A stretch of DNA of 64,000 nt. Source: Gentiana macrophylla (lineage: Eukaryota > Streptophyta > Magnoliopsida > Gentianales > Gentianaceae). The first letter of the stretch is position 1; each line of letters starts with the position of its first letter. Below are positions 22,445-35,800 of the stretch, one piece after another. The translations under genes were made by a program, and so were the position numbers. The notes beneath the pieces were generated by a model. The model ran no database searches. It saw only the letters and a list, made by a program, of their open reading frames with translations, and had not been told where the DNA came from. Location: assembly GCA_026214975.1 (NCBI GenBank), contig JAOBSW010001088.1, positions 1 through 64,000 on the forward strand. The letters run 5' to 3'.

Positions 22445-22540
22445 AGAGTGTGGAGGTTCGAACCCCGTAAAGGGCGACTTCTTTCAGTTGTTTGATATAA
22501 TAGCAAACCCATAACTCTGAACCACTAGGTTACCTGATTA
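22445..22540 (-). mobile_element. SINE-like Pol III promoter (tRNA-derived)
   Basis: On the minus strand a box A-like GGTAACCTAGTGGTTCAGAG (22534-22515) is followed after 48 bases by a box B-like GGGGTTCGAACCTCC (22466-22452). The head phrase is typical of plant SINEs. Downstream on the minus strand (22440-22340) no poly-A or clear target duplication was found, so the 3' end is open. It does not fold as a complete tRNA. Confidence 0.45.
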
Positions 22541-22559
22541 ATATCTCTATTTATCCTGT

Positions 22560-24671
22560 GGGATAGGAGGAGTGGGGACCCTTGTGGTTAGGGTTTAAGC
22601 ATAAAAGCACTACTTTGGGTAACTAAGACCACATAAGTGTAAAACAAGATAAACTTGTAAAATAGAGATCCAATAGCCATTCAAATCTATCAAAAACCAT
22701 CACAACATAAAGTACTTGTATAAGTTTAGATAACAAATTCGTTATTTTACAGACCAGAACACTTTTATTTTATTTTACAGGATCTCTATTCATAGTGTAT
22801 TGCATCAAAATCCCTACTATATACACAGAATAGAGAATCTGTGTTTTCTATTGTGGCAAAACTTATAGCACCTGTATTTTATAGATTTGAGTAGAGATTA
22901 CGTTGCAGATGGTTTCTGATGGATCTGAATGATTTAAATGTCTATTTTACAGATTTACATTGTTTTACGATGTTGTAAGTAATCCTATAGCACAATATAT
23001 ATAATTATGTGTTGTAGAGATTCTGAACACGGAATTCGATAGGAGGATAAGCATCTTTCTGGTCCTATATCATAATCATCATTAGATTAGAAAGCATGAT
23101 TTAATCTGACTGTGTAGGATGTGGTTTTTCATTTTGCAGTGTGCCACATATTCTTTTCTTCAGCAAGTTACACACTTCATAGGATTCCAGGATCACATGG
23201 ATGCAAATCTGGATCAAGTAGCCATTGGGAGTTTATGCATACGAATACCGCTTTTACTCCGCAAACAAGAAAAGTATACGGTTTTCACATGGAAAATGAT
23301 AGGATACGACCATTTTATTGTGTCACAACATTATATTACTACACACTTATAGATTATTGATTATTTACTCTGAGACCTATATTTATCGATCGGTCCAACC
23401 ATGTTCAACTGTCCACATCCTCTGTCGTATTCCGATGATGAATAGATTTTGATTTTGATTTTGATTTTTCTCAAATGTGTGTAGTGGTATAATCTTGTGT
23501 CACAATACATATCATGCCTTTTTTCAGTTTAAAAACACTGAAATGAAAATTCAAAATTTGTTTTTCTTATCTCTGGAAAATTACAGCAGAATTATGATTT
23601 GGAGTACAATCTTGCATCTCTTATGTATTTCTAACTATTATCTTACAATTTTTTTGCACAGGAATTATTGCCTGTGATGTTATTCGGCTTGTAAAATAAA
23701 TAGACATTATTAAAGGCACCACTCTCGATCTACTGTTTCTACCACCGCGAAGTTCAACATCTCTAAAGTCAAATTTATGCATGAATTTGACTCTGGAAGG
23801 GTTGAAAGCAAATTTCAACTTAAGTCAGAGTTTGTACAAAGTGTGAAGACCCGAGTAGATCGACTGTGGTGTCATTACCAATGCCTAAAAATAAATATCA
23901 AGGGAGCTATTGTTTGCACCACGCACCACGCACCACACACCACACACCACGCTGAATTTACCATACATCACACCAAATATGCACCAAATTTGAATCGATT
24001 TATTAAAAATCAGTTCTGGAGCCAAAAATCAACTTTATGATGGTGTATTTTGTCTCCAATATACATGGTTGATATGGTGTCATGCTAATTTTTGTGTAAT
24101 ACACCTTCCCAAATGTTAGCGTCATAACACTCACCACCAAAGTTCTCCGCTGGATTGAATGAATTAGATATTAAGGAAAAAGATGGTAACAGAAAAGAAA
24201 TGAAAGGGAAACAATGGATTATAAAGTCTATTTTAACTATAAAAAAGAGATATAAAAGGCTGTCAATTCAATTTTACTAAAAGAAATGTTTCCTTCCGCT
24301 TTTGACATGTTTTGGAAGGAGACAACACAACCCAAGTCGTGAATAACCTTATCCTCATTTTCCTCGCTCTCCTTTTCTTTCTTTCAAAGTAAAACGTACA
24401 AAACCCGAAATTTAAATCCTTTCAAATCATGTCTTTTCTTTCTCTTCAATTCTTCCAATCCAAACAGGTCATGAAGCAACATAAAAACGACGCCCACAAT
24501 AGAGAACACACCCCCCAAAAAAACATTTAAAAATTGAGAGTTAAATCATTCACTACTAAAATTTTTGGAGCAATAATAGATATATGAGCCATAAAAACAA
24601 TTATTTAAAGCCAAATAATATCAAGAAAATGCTTTTACATAATGCTGCTACTAACAGTTCTTCTAAGTATC
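22560..24671. other. Intergenic between two genes, one microsatellite
   Basis: No supported gene. The first part is the 3' flank of the XXT5-like gene. AATAGAGATCC-type text occurs in both orientations at about 22665 and 22783, hinting at a decayed MITE but without defined ends. A CACCACG/CACCACA microsatellite lies at 23917-23952. Remaining sequence is AT-rich. Confidence 0.4.
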
Positions 24672-26524
24672 TCAGCTAGGTGGCGTACTGATTTGTTTTC
24701 TTGCTACCAGCAATTCGCTCATCTGCGCAATCCGTTGCAGTAATGCATGTATTCTCTGCAATGAAACCACACACATTATCTCAATTATTTCCTTCCCACA
24801 AGATCCTTCAAATAACAAATTTAACCAAATTGATTGATATATGTCTAATTCATTCGTCATTGATCGAAGTGTGTAGTGACAGAGTATCATGATCCCATGC
24901 ATATAACGGGCAGTATATATATACATGAACGATGAAGCCCGTAATTACCAATATCACAGCCAAAGAAATGAAATGTCTTGTTTCTCCTGTTTTGTATACA
25001 AGTTTTGAATCAGTAGGTTGCTTAAAAGAACACAAGAAAGAGATTTATCAATACACCTAGTATCCACCATATGCTTGATAGAAAAGGTAAAAACAAGAAG
25101 AAAAGAAGATATCATTCCTGATTCCAAAGAGTGTGTGCAACTAGTACTCAGAATTGCACAATCTAACCTAGGATTTTAGTTTGCTTTTTTATCTGTTGGT
25201 CCCTCCATAACCATTTCCTCTACTGAAAATATGGTCTGATCGAATCCCACGAGACTACAAACTGCATAAACTATAAGATCACAGGACATCAATGACTAGA
25301 CAAATTATAGGATGAGGCCAAGTATGACAACCTATGTTTACAATCTTGTAAGAAGTTCTTGTGTATACATCATCATCTTCATCAGAACAAGGTTTCAATC
25401 TTCTTATAACCATAACATTCAATATCACAAAGAATATTTCTACCGACTTATTCTCTAAAAGATCGATCTTTTAACTTACAGTGAACTTATAGAGCAGAAA
25501 GACGCTCCATAGGCATAGTCATACTTGGCAGGAGAGTGTAAGGACATTTGAATTCACATCCCTCTAGAAGCATGCAGTATTCTAGCAATATTACAATTCC
25601 TAACCACTTTGATCACTATAACTAATGAACAAATAATATGAAAAGTTTGCTGATTCGCAAAATAACAGATTTATGGAAAAATTGAAGAATCTTAGCATGT
25701 CAAGAAAATCCAATCCCATAAGACCTTACTCCAACTAAAATCAGATGATATAAATCATCATTAACTGCAAGCAATCGTATGATGTTTTAGCATGTCCAAG
25801 AACCAGTGGCCTTCGGCTCAGTAAACACTACACACCACATTATCATCAAACACATTCAAAACATTTCAGCATTCAGAGGCATTTTATCAAACACGTTGTA
25901 GTCGTAGAAAATAAAGCATGGGATGGAACTAACCTCTTCCTTCTCTCTGATCACTCGATGCAGATGATTCCTACTCTCGTTGCGCCTCCTCAATAGTCTT
26001 CGAAGCCCAAAGTATAAAAACCCCATCATCACAGCAACGACAGCCGGAGACCGCGCACCATCGATGATGATTGAATTGACAAAATCCCACTTTCATTTTC
26101 GAGTAAACCACTCCCAGTCCCAAATTTAACCACTGTCCAATCCTCTTAATCTCGAAATCCTCCACTCCGGAGCCACTTTCATAACACCTTCATCCGGCAA
26201 TGAAGAATACGAACTAAAAGTAGAATCATTTGAATCAACGTCATTTTCAACTGATAATGTCGACAACGACGACGAGGATGAGGAAGAGAAAGGAGGATTA
26301 TACAGCACAGAAGATGGGGTGCGTAGATTTTCGTGGTTGATTGGAGGGAATACAATGGAAGAATCCTGAGAATCTTTGATTGAAACCATTGACCACATAT
26401 TTGATGATTCCTGAAGAAATTGGGAGCCGAAAATGGATTTCTCTTCCCATTTGGATGCGTTAATTGATGGGATTTTTGTGAAGAATTTGTCTTGAACTTC
26501 ATTTCCATCTGAATCTCCTTCCAT
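24672..26524 (-). CDS. Membrane-anchored coiled-coil protein, two exons, frameshifted
   Basis: Exon 1 is 26524-25934 and exon 2 is 24755-24672. The 1178-bp intron has GT...AG ends and joins EKEE to RIHALLQRIAQMSELLVARKQ in frame. The N-terminal half is a Ser-rich soluble region (SSSSSSSLSTLS) containing a short Trp motif. Then come NLGLGVVYSKMKVGF, one membrane segment (AVVAVMMGFLYFGLRRLL) with a following RRRNESRNH basic stretch, and a C-terminal heptad-like helix. This layout matches a small plant family of unknown function ending in an LVAR-type helix; I cannot name it more closely. Frame is lost twice in exon 1, near 26121-26135 (a TAA interrupts just before NLGLG) and near 26060-26080 (just before the membrane segment). 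Both are single-base shifts with conserved-looking text on either side. The first ATG in frame is 26542; the MEGDSDG start at 26524 is preferred. Confidence 0.65.
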
Positions 26525-27949
26525 TTTGTTTCGGATCTGCAAGCGGTATGTTGATATGGTTCAGATTATAGCAACATTGTTATATAGTCTATGGCTTGGC
26601 TGCCCTGTTTGGGAAAAGAAAAAAAAAAACGAAACAGAATAGAAAGCGAAAAAAAGTGGTTTTTTTGGGGGGCAAAAGTGGCATATTAATTTTTTTCCTA
26701 CTAATCTTGGCCATGACGGATGTAGGATCTCGGGGAAGGGGACAGTAAATTTTTTAAAGGGAATAAAAAAATTAAAGGAGGCAAACAATATACATACCAC
26801 ATATACTTAGTGTATTTTTTTTCGGATCAAGTGAGGGCATTTGATCATCTTAGTTATATGTATTTCCGCCACCGGATGTTGGTATGATAATCAATATGGT
26901 TTTGGGAACAAAGTCAAATTCTACTTCTCCAACATCAAATTTATTCTCTAAACACGATTTTGGAGGGATGACGATGTTGGAAATTGTCGGGTAATCAACA
27001 CGAGCTTTTTTTCCTAGTGACAATCTTTTCAAGCTGTAAGAACCCTAAAAACGATGTGAAACGGGGGGTGTTTTTTGGCGGTTTAGACTGGACTTGAGAT
27101 GTTGTATCACAAGCTGTCTATGTATCCTGTTATTGTTCAGGAATCATGTCATCGTAGTTTCTTAGGGATTGTTTATATAGAGGACATCTCGTCTGGTTTT
27201 CTTGTCCCCTAAGGATTGGGGATTCTTCCATACCGTCTCTTGATTTTAGGAGATAAATACGATTATATTTGAATGATAGGATCAGAGTCCTAATGGGAGA
27301 AGGATCATTGGGATCTTCTCATAATTATCATTTATTATTATTTAAGCACATGGTTATCATTTAGTGCATAGCAATGCGAAGATGACATGTGGTGGGGCTC
27401 AATCCTACCTCCGTCATAAGCCCCCCAGATGTAGCTAAGCTCTTGTGGTCCGGTTAGATCTGTTCAGAGGTGTAGTTCGGTCACTGTCATCTGGATTTAT
27501 AGGATTTTACAATGGCCTTCTCTGCCAGGTGGCAGAGTTACTGTTATGGTGTTGTCATAACTACCCCCGGGAATCAAGGCGTTTTTACCCACTTCGTTTG
27601 AAGTGGGGAGGTTTCTGATAACATGTTTGGGGTTTATAACCCCCATCATATCTGATAATATCAAAATTATCACGATGTAAATAGCGGTGTTTATGTGGTG
27701 GATATCTGGCTGATTTAAGCGATTTCGCCGGTGGTTGTACGACGGTGCTCAAAACAAGATGAAGATCTTTTGGAGCTAAATGAGGGGAATGTTTGGTGTT
27801 TTGTGATTATGAGCTGAGTCTGAAAGGCTGCCTACGTACCATTTGTAAGGGATCAAGCCTAATTTACGTAGTTCTTAGAAAATGAGAGAGCTGTTGGATG
27901 TAGTGCCCGAAAGACAATTGTTGTTTGTCTATACGGGCAAGTGGGAGAT
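26525..27949. other. Gene 5' flank and unclassified repeat debris
   Basis: The first 250 bases are the likely promoter of the minus-strand gene, with poly-A/T runs. A 60-codon minus frame (27032-26850) is of unknown origin. Two diverged copies of a block around CTGCCTACGTA ... ATCAAGCC ... GTAGTTCTTAG lie at 27112-27165 and 27826-27878. This block is common near LTR retrotransposon ends in plants, so an old element is likely here, but I could not define it. A second LTR-start-like TGTTGGATGTAGTGCCCG is at 27892. Confidence 0.4.
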
Positions 27950-28266
27950 CGTTGGAAGTAGCGACCGAAAGACAATTTCTGTAATTGTTTTTATAAATAA
28001 TAAATGATATATTTATTCTCATCTTATTATTTGCTTCAGGCTTATATATAATACACATTTGAAAAACCTCAAGTCGTGATATATAGCCATATAACTTCTT
28101 TGTGTGTCACACGCGAGGATTAAGTTTATGGTGATACACTTGAACTATTAGTCCGTGGTGAACTTAATCAAAGTATGGGGTCTATTGATTAAACCACCAC
28201 TAATGCGCCTAACACTTTAAGGTGTGACCGCCTTATCCGGACCGTCGATATTGGTTATCTAAGTGG

Positions 28267-28297
<31 letters not shown>

Positions 28298-29740
28298 CAT
28301 GTAGTCATATATGAGTGGACCGATTTAATCTGCATTTCTCATATAATTCTGTGATTGAGAAATCTTATTAAATCACAAGATGATCATATATGGATTAACC
28401 GTAATCCTGAAGTGATTTCATACTCCAACTTGTTTCAAGATAAGGTTTGATGTGTTCGTTAAGGATTGCTAAGAGACGCGGTCAGAATCACTTTCATGTT
28501 GGCACTATTCTGGAATGAGTGTGGAGTGTGTGTCTCACAGATATGGAATTCATTCCTTCATGCGGGAAGTAGAAAGACAATCCCATTATTTGTTGATCCT
28601 AGAAACTGATCGATCGGCCGAGTTCCTATTGGTTATGAACTAATTGATCACTAGTGGGTTGACGTAAATAAGGATAATATGTAGTGAAGAAGGTTTATGG
28701 AAATAATCCCGTTTCGTTACGGATTGTCTATGGAGGGTTAGTCTGTATGTAATGATTATATCAATAGACACTTATTGACTCGACGCTTTGAGAATAAGTT
28801 ATATCTATAATCGATAGAGTTCAGTTTCGGATTTATGGAGGCATAATTCCAGAATTAATAAGTTGAATAGAAATGTTCTGTTCGATGAATATTTTGTTCA
28901 ATTTATTGTAGCTACTAGTTATAGGTCCATGGTCCCCGGGTTGGCTCCTAACACGCGAGTGAATTCTCGTATTTTAGAACCTCGAGAATAAATTAAATAG
29001 TTGGTATATTTAATGAATATGCGGATATTATTTATTCCTAAATAATATGAAATATAGAAAAAGACATTTTCTATTATCCCAAATGGTATACAAATGGCGC
29101 CATATTTTTTTTTTTTGATTTTGGGAAAATAATTTTTCTCCTAATTAATTATGATGTAGATAATATAATTATTTATGTGTTAAATAATTATAAATAATTA
29201 GTTTTCTTATTTGATAAATATGAATTTTTTTCCCTATTGGATAAATGTTTTTATTAGTTTTCTTATTGGATAAATAGGAAATTTGTTTTTCTATTGGATA
29301 AAGGTCTTTATTTTCCCTAAAGAAAAAAGATAAATATGTGTGTATAAGATAAACTCTCAAACTATTTGGTTATTAATTATATAAAGAGATTTTCTCTCAA
29401 CACCAAATTGAATCAGGAAAAACCAACGCCATTTTTGAGGTAAAAAGGGCGACGCCTATTTTGAATAAAATAGAGAAATTTTGTTTTTTGTCCTAGCCAT
29501 TGGGAAGAAGAAAAACTAGGTTTTTCTTGTAGGCATATTCAAGGAGGTTCGAATACGGGATCGACGTCCACCAGTCGTCGCTTGGAGATACAATCCAGAA
29601 CATCACGGCTTCTCTTCTGTTGGGTAAATATTTAACTTTCTTGTAGTTGTATTAATTAATCATGTGAATTAAATCGTGGTAAAATCGCATGAGAATTTAA
29701 TTCGTAGCTTCCGCTGTGCATGATCGAGTTTCTCAATCGG
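27950..29740 (+). repeat. Isolated LTR, relative of the LARD LTR family
   Basis: It follows a purine tract (GCAAGTGGGAGA, 27938-27949) and starts CGTTGGAAGTAGCGACCGAAAGACAA (broken as CGTTGG; the usual TG has become CG). It shares the layout of the LTR at 30979: a similar first 60 bases, a matching TCCATGGTCC segment, a TATA box (TATATAAAG, 29378-29386), and a CTTCCGCTG end region (about 29709). No partner LTR is in the window, so it is a solo LTR or the remaining 3' LTR of a truncated element. The 3' boundary is approximate. A (TA)n microsatellite sits at 28270-28297. Confidence 0.6.
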
Positions 29741-30973
29741 TGCCGTGAATCAGATCTAACGATCCAATTATGGATCGGATCCGGATTTGGGTTTCTGTAT
29801 ATCCAGCAAAAGCCCCTTATTTATCAAGGGTGTGATGCTGCTATTTATAGGGCCATGAGTTGGCTGTCACCAGACTGTCATAAGGCTGTTGGATGAGTTG
29901 GCAAGCTGGAAAGCTAGGAAGCTGCCGAGCTAAGGTCGGACTTAAGGTGCCAAGCTGAGGTCAGACTTGGAGTGCCGAGAGCCCTTGGAGAGCTGAGAGC
30001 CTTTTGTGAGCTGAGAGCCTGGCGGTCTGAGAGCATCGTATATGAACTTTGTAACCGAGTTGTGTTGGCTTTGTTCGCATTAAAAGGACGGCGAGCTGGA
30101 GGGGCGAGCGGGTCGCCTCCCCAGTGCTTTGTATCGAGCTAGCTGTTTGCTGCTTTATTCTCATTTCTTTGTCCAATGATGAGGATCGTGATAGAGTGAG
30201 GCAGGGCTAGGCCGAGGACCCTATCCGTTACTGGGCTTATGTCTTTTTCTGGATTTGGCGGGGCTTTGCCGATTTTGGCATATCAGTATCAACTGTCCAT
30301 CAGCTGATATGACGTCGTAATGCACATCGTTTGGGGTTTACACTCAAACTGAGTACATTGTATGTGACCAAGTCCAAAGGTCGAGAGATCAGAGCTCTCA
30401 AAGTGTGGCTCCAAGCCTAGAAGGCCGATCCGGCGGCGCTGGGAGCCAAGTGCAATACAAGTCTTAAGGAGACTGAGGACAAGCATCTAGAGGAGAAACT
30501 GAACTGGAGAATACCATTGAGAGACTCCGAGCTGAGAAGGGCGCACTGAAACCTGCTGTTCCGGGCCAAATTGATCAAGAGTTCTGGTGCTACAAGGACA
30601 GTTCACTATCATTCAAATTATAGATTGAAATTCTATAGTAGCTATGTATAGAGAAAAGTAATTTGCATATCGCAGATCAAAGGCTAAGCTCAACCGACGT
30701 TTTTCAGACGGGGAATACCAATTTACTTCATTATAACCCGAAACCAAAGGGATTTTACGGTTCGATTTTTTTACAATAAAAAACCTATATAAAACTTTAA
30801 TTTGTCATTTTCAATCCGGTTTGATCAGTTTAATCAGTTAATCCGGTTTATCCATTTCTGTAATAATCATAGTTCAACACAATAATTACTTTAAATACAC
30901 ATCATTGATATTCAATCACTTAAAATCGTAATTAAAATCATTTATCAACCCCAAATGCTCGATCGTTAGCGCC
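29741..30973. other. Intergenic, repeat-like, no gene
   Basis: A GCTGAGAGC motif recurs at about 29960-30035 as a short imperfect tandem repeat. The rest holds no ORF of note. It ends at the target site (TATAC, 30974-30978) of the large nested element. Confidence 0.4.
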
Positions 30974-30978
30974 TATAC

Positions 30979-32815
30979 TGTTAGGTGTGATGCCCGAAAG
31001 ACAATTTTGTAATTGTTTTATTTAATAAATGAAATGATATTATTATTCATATTTATTATTCTCATAATCACCGATGTGACAATAGTATTTACACCACAGA
31101 AAACCCTAAAGTATATCGTTTATGTAATCACTTAACTCAGTGTATGGTATATACACGGGAGGATTAAGTTAGTGAAGATGTACTTAAAATACAATTAGCC
31201 CGTAGTGAAGTTAATCGAGAGTATCGGGTCTCTCCTTTAACGTGCTATTAATGCGCCCATAACACAATATGTGTGATTGTCTTATCCGGACTTTCGGTTA
31301 AGAGAACCTAATGGGGCATTTATATATGATAGATATATCATATAAATTTGGACCGATTTGATTAGAGTTCACGATATAATTCCGTAATCGAGAAGTCTTA
31401 TCGAATCAATAGATGATCATATTTATGGATATATCTTAATCCTGAGGTGATCACAGTCAACTGCTTGAATCAGTATGAAGTTTGACTTGACGGTTAAGGA
31501 TTACACTGAGTCTGTGGTCTGAATTACCCCATCTTGGCATTGTACTAGATTGAGTGAGTAGTCCGTGTTATCACAGATACGGAATCCATTCCTTCCATTT
31601 ATGGAAGTAGATAAGACGCCTCTTATTTGTTAATCCTAAAGCGATCGATCCATGGAGTTCATATTACACTCGATTAGCTACCGGTGAGTTGTATGAATTA
31701 ATTGATCACTAGGGGTTAATGGTAAATAAGGATAAGAGGTTCTAAAAGGGTTAACGGTAACTTCCCGATTTAGAATGAAGCGATCTATGAGGATTAATCC
31801 ATATGTAATGATTATATCAATGGACGCTTATTATTATTCTCGTGAGGAGATAAATATAATCTCATAATCGGAGGAGTGCGATCACGGGATTATGGTGGCA
31901 TATTCTCGTGATTGATTTATCGAATATAATTATTACATTCGTAAGATAATTATTTATTTGATTTATCGGAGTCATTGATTATTAGTCCATGGTCCCGACG
32001 TGCCTCCTAATATAGCATGCCTATTTTCGGACGTCGAATCCTAATAATATTAATTTAGTTCTTATTGGACTTTATTAAAACGATATGTGAATTAATTGTT
32101 TAGGGACTATTAAATTAGTTGGGCTAAATAATTAAATATGTGGAGAATACATTTTTCATAATCTTGGCCCAATTATTGTGTGTTAGGTCGAAATTAATTG
32201 TGACTAGGTCACAAAGGAGATTCGGCCACATGGATTATTTTGGAACAAGAAATTATTTTCTTGTGTATTAATAAGACATGTGCATAAAATATTTATTGGA
32301 TAAATATTTATGGTAAGAAATAAAGATAAATATTATTCTAGATTTGTTCTAGAATATTATGGGATTATCTTTTATTTAATAGGATTATTATAATTGATTT
32401 TGTATTAATTATAAAATCCTTGGAGGCTAAGTTTTACTCTCCTATATAAAGAGAGTTCTCCCAAGCCTTAACACACATGTAAATTTCGACTATCAACTCT
32501 TAGAGAGAAGAAGTATAAAATTTGGCCAAGGGTGAGTTGGGAAAAATCTTGGAGATTTTTCCCAGTAGATATCGGAAGGATTCGAGGCGAGGATTTCCTT
32601 CCCACGGGAGTTGCTTTGATCACACGCGTCGGAAGATCGTGGTGCTCTTCATACCTTCATTCGTTCTTTCTATTGCGGTTCTCCAACTTGGATTTTGAGA
32701 TCCAAGAGGTATGTTCTACAACCCCCTTGTAGATGTAGATCTAGTTATTTTATTACGTGTAATTTTATAGATCTAGATCCTTAAATCGCTTCCGTTGCGG
32801 ATGATATTACTAACA
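30979..32815 (+). repeat. 5' LTR of LARD-like element
   Basis: Starts TGTTAGGTGTGATGCCCG, ends ATTACTAACA. TATA box TATATAAAG at 32443-32451. It differs from the 3' LTR by a few percent by eye, with substitutions and many 1-nt indels. Confidence 0.9.
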
Positions 32816-32816
32816 G

Positions 32817-32828
32817 TGTTATCAGAGC
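32817..32828 (+). other. Primer binding site (tRNA-Met type)
   Basis: TGTTATCAGAGC, one base after the 5' LTR end, differing from the common plant TGGTATCAGAGC by one base. Confidence 0.8.
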
Positions 32829-35800
32829 AAGGTGATATATATTTATACGTATAAAATATTAGATCTAGGAGTGGTAAACATGTAGATTTTTTTGTCCCAA
32901 TTTTTTTTTTTTAAAGAGGGGCCGACGCATGCTTTAATTTTTTTTTATGTTATGAATGTCTTGGTTGAAGAGATGGATTGGGGTTGGTATTGTTTACCCG
33001 TAGATCTATTTTGTAGCTCTTTTGATTAGTATCAATTGAGCATATGATATGTAATTTATTTTATGTCATGCGAAAAATTGTAAATATGGCTTCTTTGTAA
33101 TTTTAATTTTGTTCCGGAGAAACGACGAAGATCATGATGTTCAAGATCATCAAATTTGGTAGAACATAAGGTAAAAGGAGAGGGGCTGTTTTGTTTTTAT
33201 TTTTCACGGCAAATCAATCAATATTGCCGCATGCAAATTGTCACATTGATTGATTGTATTAAAGAAAAAAAAAAAAAAGAAGAAGAAGAAGATTGATTGT
33301 ATTAAATGCGGCAGCACTAATTTGATTTTGTCACAATTTTTTTATTTATTTTTTTTCCAACTCTTGGCCGAAAGGCCTGTTTGATTAAAAAAAAAAAAAA
33401 AAAAATAAAATTTAAGCTGCCGTGTATTATGAAAAAAGGAGGAAGTTTTTTTTTATAAAACAATTGATAATATAGATATATTTTTAATATATTGGTATAT
33501 TACGGCCTCCTCTACTCGTCGTTCGTGATTCGTGTCAAGATCGAAGGTTTGAGATCCGGAAGTTTCAAGATCAAGATCGAAGATCGAGATTTGAAGACTA
33601 AGATTTAATTTTACTTTTCCTTAGAAAATAGGTTAGTCGGGGGTACCAACGATCCATCTCGGTGTTTAAATTTTCCGCAATTTATTTTTTATGTGTTTGA
33701 TCATAAAATAGATATAAAATCGGAATTGCCATGACATGCATCATATCATAAATCCACTCCATGCATACATGTAGAATTTTAATTTTGGTAATTAATATAG
33801 GCATGTATACAAACTCGCGTAATTAGTTGAAATTTAATTAATACGTGGTAATTAATTAATTTAGTAACTAATTAAAGATCCGAGGATGGGTTATGAAATC
33901 GTTAAGCCTTTTGGTGTGTGTTCTCGGTGAACCGCCTTAAAGCCCAAACAAGATCACGTTTTCGATTCGTAGTGTCTACGAGATTGAATGATGGTAAAAG
34001 AACAATAAATCTTGGATAAAACGGTTCGCTTATAGGTTGGGTGGTCAATCGAGCTAGGCTCGACCGACTTAACCCTCCTAGTGTGATGTATGCACGGGGT
34101 CCGGCAAGACTAAGCTACACCAAATGAGCGGAGGGGTGATTCTTCTTATCTCAATGGGGCTCTCTTGACCCGACTTCGTATCGATCGTCTCATATGTTCC
34201 AACAAATAGACGGGTAGGCTTGCCTACGTTACCGACACCATTCGAATCCTTGATTTGATGTACTTTTATGTTGACATCAAAAAGACGTGGTTAGTTAACC
34301 CACCACCACTTCCAAAATATTGAGTGGGAGCGGGGAGGCATGCACCAACCCCACGGCCTCTACTATAGATACAAGTAAGTGAGAGAAGGTGACGCCTCGC
34401 GTGGCGCTTTGATTTCGTCCCCCCACGGATGGTGTTCACTCCTATCAACATTCATGGCTTGGTCTCCAAAGGATAGGATTTTGGTACTCGTCGGGTCACC
34501 GACCTATCCTACGACGCACACACTGGGCGCACTACAAGAGATCCGATATAGTAGGTCACACTCATAAAGGATATTTTTGATAATATCTAGGCTAAAAAGG
34601 AAGGTAGTCAATGAATAAAGGGATGTTCGATTCTCGTGGGATGTTTGATTCTCACAAGTTATTCATTGATGAGATTGTCTCGATTTAACCGTCATCTCTT
34701 TGACCTACCCTACGGCGGCACTGAGATGCGAGGTTAAAACCTTGGAATGGTAGAGTAGACTTATTTTTTTAGTTTACAATTCCTAAAATAAAATAATATA
34801 GTAGTGTTAAACTTGAATTAATATATGTCATTTTATTTACAGCATTATATCCCTTACTAAATTGCTTAAAAAATTATTTGACTAGTATTGACTTCGTTAA
34901 AAAGTGGAAAGTAACTAGGACGTTGAACTAGTTAATCGATAATGCAATTATTTTTCGAAAGAGATATTTTCTCTTAAGCCTTTTAAAAAACCAGAGTGAC
35001 ATATAGGTATGTCACTAGTGTCATTCGTGTCAAACGGAGGACAAACTTAGTTTGATCAAAGGTGATTTCGGACTTTGAAATTCTTCTAGTGAATTTTTTT
35101 TTGAGTGTGTAGTAATTACACAAGTAATTTTCTAATTGAAAAATCGGAAAATCATGAAGTGTTACTAGTTGGACGATATTTGGAATCGATGAACTAGTGA
35201 GAGCTTTATGATTTATTGTTTTTCTAGAACATTAGAAAATTGTGACTGACTACACACGTAACCGTTCTAATTGAAAAACCGGAAAGTCATGAAATGTTGC
35301 TAGTTAGACGATATTTGGAATCGATGAACTAGTGGGAGTTCTATGATTTGTTGTTTTTCTGGAAACATTGGAACAATGTACGAAAGATTTTCTAATCGAA
35401 AAAATCGGAAAATCATAAAAATAAAGCATTGCTCGTTAGACGGTATTTGGAACCGATAAACTAGTGGGAGCTTTAATGTTATGATTTGTTGTTTTTTCTG
35501 GTATATTAGAAAATCCAAGAAGTCCCGACGAGTAACACTCGAAATAGACATCCCACGGTTCAAAGAGTAGCGTCTACTCAAACGAACCGCTGGTTCAAGA
35601 CTGTTTCCATTCACGGAAAGTCAAGAATGGGAGAATATGTCTAAAAGTGTTGGTCACCTAAACTGAGAAAACTTTAAGGCTGAACCGAAAATTAATTAAC
35701 TGAAAATCATAGGATAAGGACAGTGATTTTGGATCACCAACCTATGAATCCTTGGCGATTTTCTCGAGCTAAGTTCTTTGGAAGAACAAGGTAGCAGTGC

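Noticed and set aside
22445..22540. tRNA gene
   Set aside because: Box A and box B are 48 bases apart and no acceptor stem pairs; a SINE head explains it better.
22640..23000. MITE with AATAGAGATCC inverted ends
   Set aside because: The inverted match is only about 11 bases, the ends are undefined and there is no target duplication.
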